64,000 bases of DNA from contig JACPJQ010000003.1 of NCBI GenBank assembly GCA_016187465.1, positions 186,001 to 250,000 of the forward strand, given 5' to 3'. Position numbers and translations under genes: made by a program. The notes under the pieces are model-generated. The model ran no database searches, was not told the origin of the DNA, and saw only the letters and a program-made list of their open reading frames with translations. Source of the stretch: Candidatus Woesearchaeota archaeon. Lineage in GTDB: Archaea > Nanobdellota > Nanobdellia > Woesearchaeales > GW2011-AR4. The number at the start of each line of letters is the position of its first letter. Positions within the stretch are counted from its first letter, which is position 1. Below, piece by piece: positions 59,733 to 64,000 of this stretch.

Positions 59733-59734
59733 TT

Positions 59735-59908
59735 TCACGCCTTGTTCTTACTTCTTCTCCAGCTTCTCTTCATCTTGGTGTGCCTGCCCGGATGCACTCT
59801 TCTCGTCTTTCCGTATATTTTAGGTACTGTCCAGAAAGGGGCCCACCTGGTCTGCTTCCTGAACTTTGCCAGCCTTTTCTTCCTGCTTGGATGCTTATAC
59901 CGCGCCAT
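59735..59908 (-). CDS. rpl39e: Ribosomal protein L39e
   Basis: 57 residues: MARYKHPSRKKRLAKFRKQTRWAPFWTVPKIYGKTRRVHPGRHTKMKRSWRRSKNKA, read in short pieces here as ARYKHPSRKKRLAKF, PFWTVPKIYGKTRRVHPGR and KRSWRRSK. All are diagnostic for L39e, which lines the ribosomal exit tunnel. ATG 59908, stop TGA 59735-59737. Normally adjoins rpl31e; here 364 bp of other material separates them. Confidence 0.95.
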   Translation of the reverse strand: MARYKHPSRKKRLAKFRKQTRWAPFWTVPKIYGKTRRVHPGRHTKMKRSWRRSKNKA

Positions 59909-60081
59909 TTTATTTTTGATTATTTAATTTCTTTTTTTATGGTTTAGTTAATGCTCAATCGTTAATGGGTTTTGATTAATGTTTTCTTTTCTATTGTTTT
60001 TGTTCTTCTTGCCCTTGCCAAATGGGCACGTCCAATAAACTTTTATTTTTCAAACAATAATTAAAATTTTAAAAATCAACC

Positions 60082-60417
60082 TTAGACTCTCTTGATATTG
60101 ATTTCCTTCTTCTTTGGGGTTATCTGCTCCAAAATTTTTTTTAACAGGGAATCCTCAATCTTTCCATGAATCTGTCCTTTTTGTATCGCCTGAAACAAAA
60201 CCAAAAGCAACTGAAGCGCTTTCTCCTGATGGGCAGTTTTTAAACTCCCATATCTCGCTAATGCCTCTTTTGTGAAGAACTGCTTTACAGCCTCTTCCAT
60301 GTATCCAATCTGCTGCTGCATCTGCGCCTGATCCTGCGCCTGCTGATGTGATTTTTCCTGCTGAAGCTGCATCAGCTCCTCAAGCTTTCTTTTCCTAATC
60401 TCGTCAAGTGTCGGCAT
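60082..60417 (-). CDS. PDCD5-family DNA-binding protein
   Basis: 111 residues: charged N-terminal helix (EIRKRKLEELMQLQQEKS), three-helix core (EAVKQFFTKEALARYGSLKTAHQEKALQLLLVLFQAIQKGQIHGKIEDSLLKKILEQIT). Archaeal PDCD5 homologues are double-stranded nucleic-acid binders and possible NAC/prefoldin partners. 31 nt after rps19e, the usual archaeal neighbour. Confidence 0.94.
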   Translation of the reverse strand: MPTLDEIRKRKLEELMQLQQEKSHQQAQDQAQMQQQIGYMEEAVKQFFTKEALARYGSLKTAHQEKALQLLLVLFQAIQKGQIHGKIEDSLLKKILEQITPKKKEINIKRV

Positions 60418-60448
60418 TTTTGATTAAAGATTTTTAAAAATTGTCTTT

Positions 60449-61000
60449 TTAGATGGCACTTTTTATTTGGGCTCTGACTTCGGCTTTTTTCACGGCTTTC
60501 GGCTCTTGCGCCACTTCAACTATCTCTTTCTTGACTTCAACTTTTTCCTGCACTTTCACTTCGTGCTTCGGCTTTATGCCCTGCATTTGCGTCGCTATCT
60601 TGTCCAGGAATGCCCTTCCTTTAGGGGTCACAATCCTGCCCTTGTGCACGCCCTTTTCAACAAATTTGACAAACCCTGCCTTCTCAAGCTGCTGCAGCGC
60701 TTTTCTGAGTATATTTCCTGAACCCTTGTAAAAATGCTCTTTTTTGACTCCACGGTTCTTCTTGCCGCCGTATTTCGTCCTCAATTTTGAAACGCCGACA
60801 GGACCAAGCCTGTACACTGCCCTCATGACAGAAGCTGTTCTGATAAACCACCAGTCATTATTTGCAGGAGGCCTTTCCTTGTGAACTCCGGTCTTGACAA
60901 ATTTGGCCCATTCAGGCGGCTTTATTTCAGGAATTTTTTTCAACTCCTCTGCTGCCTTCTGAATCATCTCCTGTGAATCTACATCGTACATTGTTGCCAT
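60449..61000 (-). CDS. rps19e: Ribosomal protein S19e with C-terminal extension
   Basis: 183 residues. Core (1-145): [80 protein letters not shown], all S19e hallmarks. The final ~35 residues are Lys/Val/Glu-rich ([18 protein letters not shown]...) and exceed the usual ~150 length. Assembly of the 40S-like head. Confidence 0.94.
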   Translation of the reverse strand: MATMYDVDSQEMIQKAAEELKKIPEIKPPEWAKFVKTGVHKERPPANNDWWFIRTASVMRAVYRLGPVGVSKLRTKYGGKKNRGVKKEHFYKGSGNILRKALQQLEKAGFVKFVEKGVHKGRIVTPKGRAFLDKIATQMQGIKPKHEVKVQEKVEVKKEIVEVAQEPKAVKKAEVRAQIKSAI

Positions 61001-61355
61001 TTTTTGTTTTAAGTTTTAATCTCTATTTTTATTTCAATCCGTCGCCTTCAGCGACAATATTTTGGCACGTCGGCATTATGCTGCGGAGCAATAAATCATT
61101 TCCTGCTCCCCCTCCGTGCTTATTTGTTAACTTTAAAAATCATAAGCGGATTACTTTTAACGCTGATACGTTCAAAAGTCGCTCTCGTGATTTTTGAAAT
61201 TATTTTGTTATTGTATTTTTTCTTTCACACCTTGCGGTGTCAGAACGGCTAAGTTGAGTTAGCGCATGACTTGGAAATCTTCATTAATTTATAAAGATTT
61301 AGTTTTTTAGAAGCCTTAGTTCTCATACCTCACCAAAAATTTTATAAACTCCTCT
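61001..61355. other. Gene-less stretch with several hairpins upstream of rps19e
   Basis: No convincing reading frame. Hairpins: GTCGC/GCGAC (61041-61055); nested GCACG/CGTGC (61065-61119) around GGAGCA/TGCTCC (61085-61109); AAAAATCA/TGATTTTT (61135-61195); ACACC/GGTGT (61227-61240). The GC-rich patches stand out in AT-rich DNA. TATA-like TTTATAAA occurs on both strands near 61285-61345. Could be a long rps19e leader or a small RNA gene. Confidence 0.35.
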
Positions 61356-61811
61356 ATGTTAATCGAAGATATGCGTGACCATGAATTAAGACATGCAGAA
61401 CACTATTTTTCAAGTATCCCTTTGATGACAGGAGAATCAATCACAATGCAGGGGGATACTCCTGAGTTTTGGGAGAGTTTAGGAACTGCACGTAAAGCGG
61501 TTTCAGAACTGAAGAAGTATGGAAAAAAGGGATTAGAGCATCTTGCATCAAAGTTCTATATACCGATGGCAGTTAGCACGGGAGATTCACAACATATTGT
61601 AAGGTTGTTATATGATAAGCTGGGGAGAAGTGACAGCATTACTTTAAAATATGATGATATTGAACAAATTGTCCGTGTTTTAGATACCTACATACAAATT
61701 GTTCCATATGAAGTTCTAGATAACTCCAAAATTGTCCAAGAAGCTGGAGAGATAGGTTTAAAGGAAGAATTAGAATTACTTGGCCTTGATAGCGCAGCCA
61801 AATCTTTATAA
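61356..61811 (+). CDS. Hypothetical protein
   Basis: 151 residues if started at ATG 61356; ATG 61371 is also possible and fits TTTTATAAA at about 61337-61345 better as a leaderless start. Soluble, helical (ARKAVSELKKYGKKGLEHLASKF...; DIEQIVRVLDTYIQIV). AT-rich; not recognised. Confidence 0.55.
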   Translation: MLIEDMRDHELRHAEHYFSSIPLMTGESITMQGDTPEFWESLGTARKAVSELKKYGKKGLEHLASKFYIPMAVSTGDSQHIVRLLYDKLGRSDSITLKYDDIEQIVRVLDTYIQIVPYEVLDNSKIVQEAGEIGLKEELELLGLDSAAKSL

Positions 61812-61898
61812 ATTTCTACATATTATCATTTAGTAACATTTTAAGTAAGTATATTTATTTTCAATATAGAAAACATTAATTTATCGTCGGTAAATAGA

Positions 61899-64000
61899 AT
61901 GATAACATACGCAGAAAAACCATACAAGCCTGAGCAGATAAAGCACATTTTGAACCCCATTGTAGATAAGTGGTTCTTCAGCAGATTTAAAGAGTTCTCA
62001 ATGCCTCAGTTATTTGGCGTGATGGAGATTCATTCAAGAAACAATATACTTGTCAGCGCTCCTACGGGAGCAACAAAGACTCTGACGGCTTTCCTTTCAA
62101 TCCTGAATGAGCTGGTTGATGCAAGCGAAAAGGGAATTCTTGAAAATAGAATTTATTGTGTTTATGTCTCTCCGCTGAAAGCTTTAAGCAATGATATACA
62201 AATAAATCTTGTTGAGCCGTTAAAGGAGATGGAAAAGATTGCAGGCAAAAAATTAAACATTAGAGTGGCTGTGAGGACAGGCGACACTTCAGCCTCGGAA
62301 AAGGCTAAAATGCTGAAGCACCCCCCACATATACTGATAACAACACCTGAGAGCTTGGCAATAACACTCTCCTCAATAAAATTCAGGGACTTGCTTAAAA
62401 ATGTTGACTGGCTCATAATTGACGAGGTTCATGCCCTGGCGGAAAACAAAAGGGGAGTCCATCTGTCATTGTCTATCGAAAGGCTGGACAGAATCTCGCC
62501 GTCAATGGCAAGGGTCGGATTGAGCGCGACAATCGCTCCGCTGGAGGAGATTGCAAAATTTCTTGTGGGCTGTGAAGAGGGAAAGCTCAGAAACTGCAAG
62601 ATTGTCGATGTGCAGTTCCTTAAAAACATGGACTTGAAAGTCTTGTCGCCAGTTCCGGATTTGGTTGACATCGAGCATTCTATCATGCACAACTCAATGT
62701 ACGCATTAATTGATGAATTGATTCAGAGCCATAAAACCACTTTGATTTTCACTAACACAAGGTCTGCAACAGAAAGAGTGGTGCATCACCTCAAGGAAAA
62801 GTTCCCGAGAAAGTACACGGAAAATATAGGCGCTCATCACGGCTCATTGTCAAAAAGCCTAAGGCACAGGATTGAGGACAGGCTTAGAAAAGGGGAGCTT
62901 AAGGTAATTGTTTCCAGCACGTCGCTGGAATTAGGCATTGACATTGGGTATATAGACTTGGTTATATGCCTGGGCTCGCCAAAGTCCGTTGCAAGGTTTT
63001 TGCAGAGAGCCGGCAGATCCGGCCATAAGCTGCACGACACTGTAAAGGCAAGAATTATTGTTCTTGACAGGGATGACTTGGTTGAGTGCGCTGTCCTAAT
63101 GAAATCGGCAATCGAGAAAAAGATTGACAGGATACATATTCCAAAAAACTGCCTTGATGTTCTGGCGCAGCAGATACACGGCATGAGCCTCGAGCAAAAA
63201 TGGAAAACAAGTGAGATTTACGGAATCATAAAGCAAAGCTATTGCTACAGCGAGCTTGAATGGAAGGATTTCATCGAAATTCTTGAGTACCTTTCAGGAA
63301 AGTACATATCATTGGAAGACAGGCATATTTATGCAAAGATATGGTATGACGAGGACACACAGGAAATCGGAAGAAAAGGCAAGATGTCAAGGGTCATTTA
63401 CATGACTAACATAGGCACTATTCCGGAAGAGTCTTACATCACAGTAAAAGTCGGGGAGCAGCCGATAGGGGCGATAGATGAGGCATTTCTCGAAAGGCTG
63501 CATCGCGGAGATGTTTTCGTCCTGGGCGGTGAGAGGTATGAGTTCCTGTATGCCAAAGGCATGGTCGCTTACGTAAACGCTTCTGTTTACAGGCCGCCTA
63601 CAATACCTTCATGGTTTTCGGAAATGCTTCCATTGAGCTTTGACCTCGCTTTGGAGATCGGAAGGTTCAGGAAGCTTATGAATGAGATGTTCTGCGCCCA
63701 CAAGCCAAAGAAAGAGATTTTGGATTTCATCAACAGCTACCTGTATGTAGACAAAAACTCTGCCGAATCAGTATACTGGTATTTTTACGAGCAGTTCAGC
63801 TACGCCGAGATTCCATCTCACTCCAGGATAATAGTGGAGCATTATAGCGACGACAAAAGCAAGAGAAAATATGTCGCTTTCCACACACTTTATGGAAGAA
63901 GAGTGAATGACTGCCTTTCAAGGGCTGTCGCGTTTGCAATAGCAAGAACACAGCACAGGGATGTTGAGATAGGGATTAATGACAACGGGTTTTATGTCGC
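61899..64000 (+). CDS. lhr: Lhr-like superfamily 2 DNA helicase (runs off window)
   Basis: 700 codons from ATG 61899 without a stop at the window end. Q-motif region FKEFSMPQLFGVMEIHSRNNILVSAPTGATKTLTAFLSIL, DEVH box (LIIDEVHALAENKRG), SAT (LSATIAP), IVSSTSLELGIDIG and RAGRSGH (motif VI), followed by the winged-helix and Lhr core domains. The P loop reads TGATKT where most relatives have TGSGKT. aLhr proteins are archaeal 3'-5' helicases of repair; the C terminus is outside the window. Confidence 0.95.
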   Translation, partial: MITYAEKPYKPEQIKHILNPIVDKWFFSRFKEFSMPQLFGVMEIHSRNNILVSAPTGATKTLTAFLSILNELVDASEKGILENRIYCVYVSPLKALSNDIQINLVEPLKEMEKIAGKKLNIRVAVRTGDTSASEKAKMLKHPPHILITTPESLAITLSSIKFRDLLKNVDWLIIDEVHALAENKRGVHLSLSIERLDRISPSMARVGLSATIAPLEEIAKFLVGCEEGKLRNCKIVDVQFLKNMDLKVLSPVPDLVDIEHSIMHNSMYALIDELIQSHKTTLIFTNTRSATERVVHHLKEKFPRKYTENIGAHHGSLSKSLRHRIEDRLRKGELKVIVSSTSLELGIDIGYIDLVICLGSPKSVARFLQRAGRSGHKLHDTVKARIIVLDRDDLVECAVLMKSAIEKKIDRIHIPKNCLDVLAQQIHGMSLEQKWKTSEIYGIIKQSYCYSELEWKDFIEILEYLSGKYISLEDRHIYAKIWYDEDTQEIGRKGKMSRVIYMTNIGTIPEESYITVKVGEQPIGAIDEAFLERLHRGDVFVLGGERYEFLYAKGMVAYVNASVYRPPTIPSWFSEMLPLSFDLALEIGRFRKLMNEMFCAHKPKKEILDFINSYLYVDKNSAESVYWYFYEQFSYAEIPSHSRIIVEHYSDDKSKRKYVAFHTLYGRRVNDCLSRAVAFAIARTQHRDVEIGINDNGFYV

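Noticed and set aside
63770-63783. GTATACTGGTATTT inside the lhr gene
   Set aside because: It encodes conserved-looking residues (SVYWYF) within the helicase, is not near a promoter, and is probably coincidental.
1-64000. CRISPR array, rRNA operon, prophage or replication origin
   Set aside because: No regularly spaced direct repeats, no rRNA core sequences, no integrase or structural phage genes, and no Orc1/Cdc6 with origin repeats were seen.

Overview
The window reads as a chromosomal segment of a small-genome archaeon, most likely a DPANN lineage close to Woesearchaeota/Pacearchaeota; this is inferred from gene content, not from a marker tree. Archaeal hallmarks are the proteasome alpha subunit, SBDS, exosome Rrp4/Rrp41/Rrp42, RNase P protein Pop5/Rpp14, Alba, PDCD5, ribosomal proteins L31e, L39e and S19e, Cbf5, archaeal-type ProRS, type II GAPDH, an Lhr-like helicase and two intron-containing tRNA genes. 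Many promoters have a TATA box about 25-30 nt before the start codon (leaderless), and genes inside operons carry GAGGTG/GGTGA ribosome-binding sites. Bacterial-type enzymes (class I aldolase, GlpX FBPase, RibA/RibD, MtaB-like enzyme, HicAB) are mixed in.

Layout. 1-2.5 kb: multicopper oxidase, redoxin and CcdA-like protein. 2.6-6.9 kb: proS, unknowns, rhomboid protease and tRNA-Pro(CGG) with a 122-nt structured intron. 7.3-10.7 kb: a minus-strand membrane/protease run (MarC, two damaged small membrane genes, trypsin-like protease, helical-repeat protein) headed by tRNA-Arg(UCG), which carries one anticodon-loop and one T-loop intron. 11-20 kb: alba, a CNNM/CorC-like protein, argS and riboflavin genes ribB, ribD and ribA, interrupted by AT-rich orphans. 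20-28 kb: small membrane proteins, a structured leader, a phosphohexomutase, a HExxH protein, a t6A methylthiotransferase, a VTT-like protein, IS200/IS605 and Tn3 transposase remnants and an HxlR regulator. 28-37.6 kb: an osmoadaptation cluster (GT4-HAD fusion, two MscS channels, TreT-like trehalose synthase), a GCS2-like ligase, an unexplained 162-nt structured element and transporters. 38-43.7 kb: gluconeogenesis (gap, fba, glpX) beside sugar-nucleotide genes, including a ribbon-helix-helix/nucleotidyltransferase fusion. 44-51 kb: the exosome-proteasome superoperon, with an NtrC/sigma-54-activator-type AAA+ gene between rrp4 and rrp41 and a duplicated start region ahead of psmA. 51-58 kb: coiled-coil and helical-repeat proteins, ftsZ, hicAB, an MFS transporter and cbf5. 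58.8-61 kb: rpl31e, rpl39e, PDCD5 and rps19e, with foreign material between rpl39e and rpl31e. 61.9 kb to the end: a partial Lhr-like helicase.

The most notable signals are: (i) a sigma-54-activator-type ATPase translated within the exosome operon of an archaeon; (ii) a duplicated psmA initiation site with one complementary arm between the copies, able to form two mutually exclusive hairpins; (iii) a tRNA-Arg with a T-loop intron; (iv) the same 14-bp palindrome at the same 11-nt spacing from the TATA box of ftsZ and of a VTT-like membrane gene; (v) a two-hairpin intergenic repeat present at 10.7 kb and 59.6 kb; and (vi) structured RNA candidates at 34.6 and 21.3 kb. All functional statements rest on reading motifs by eye; no searches or folding programs were run.
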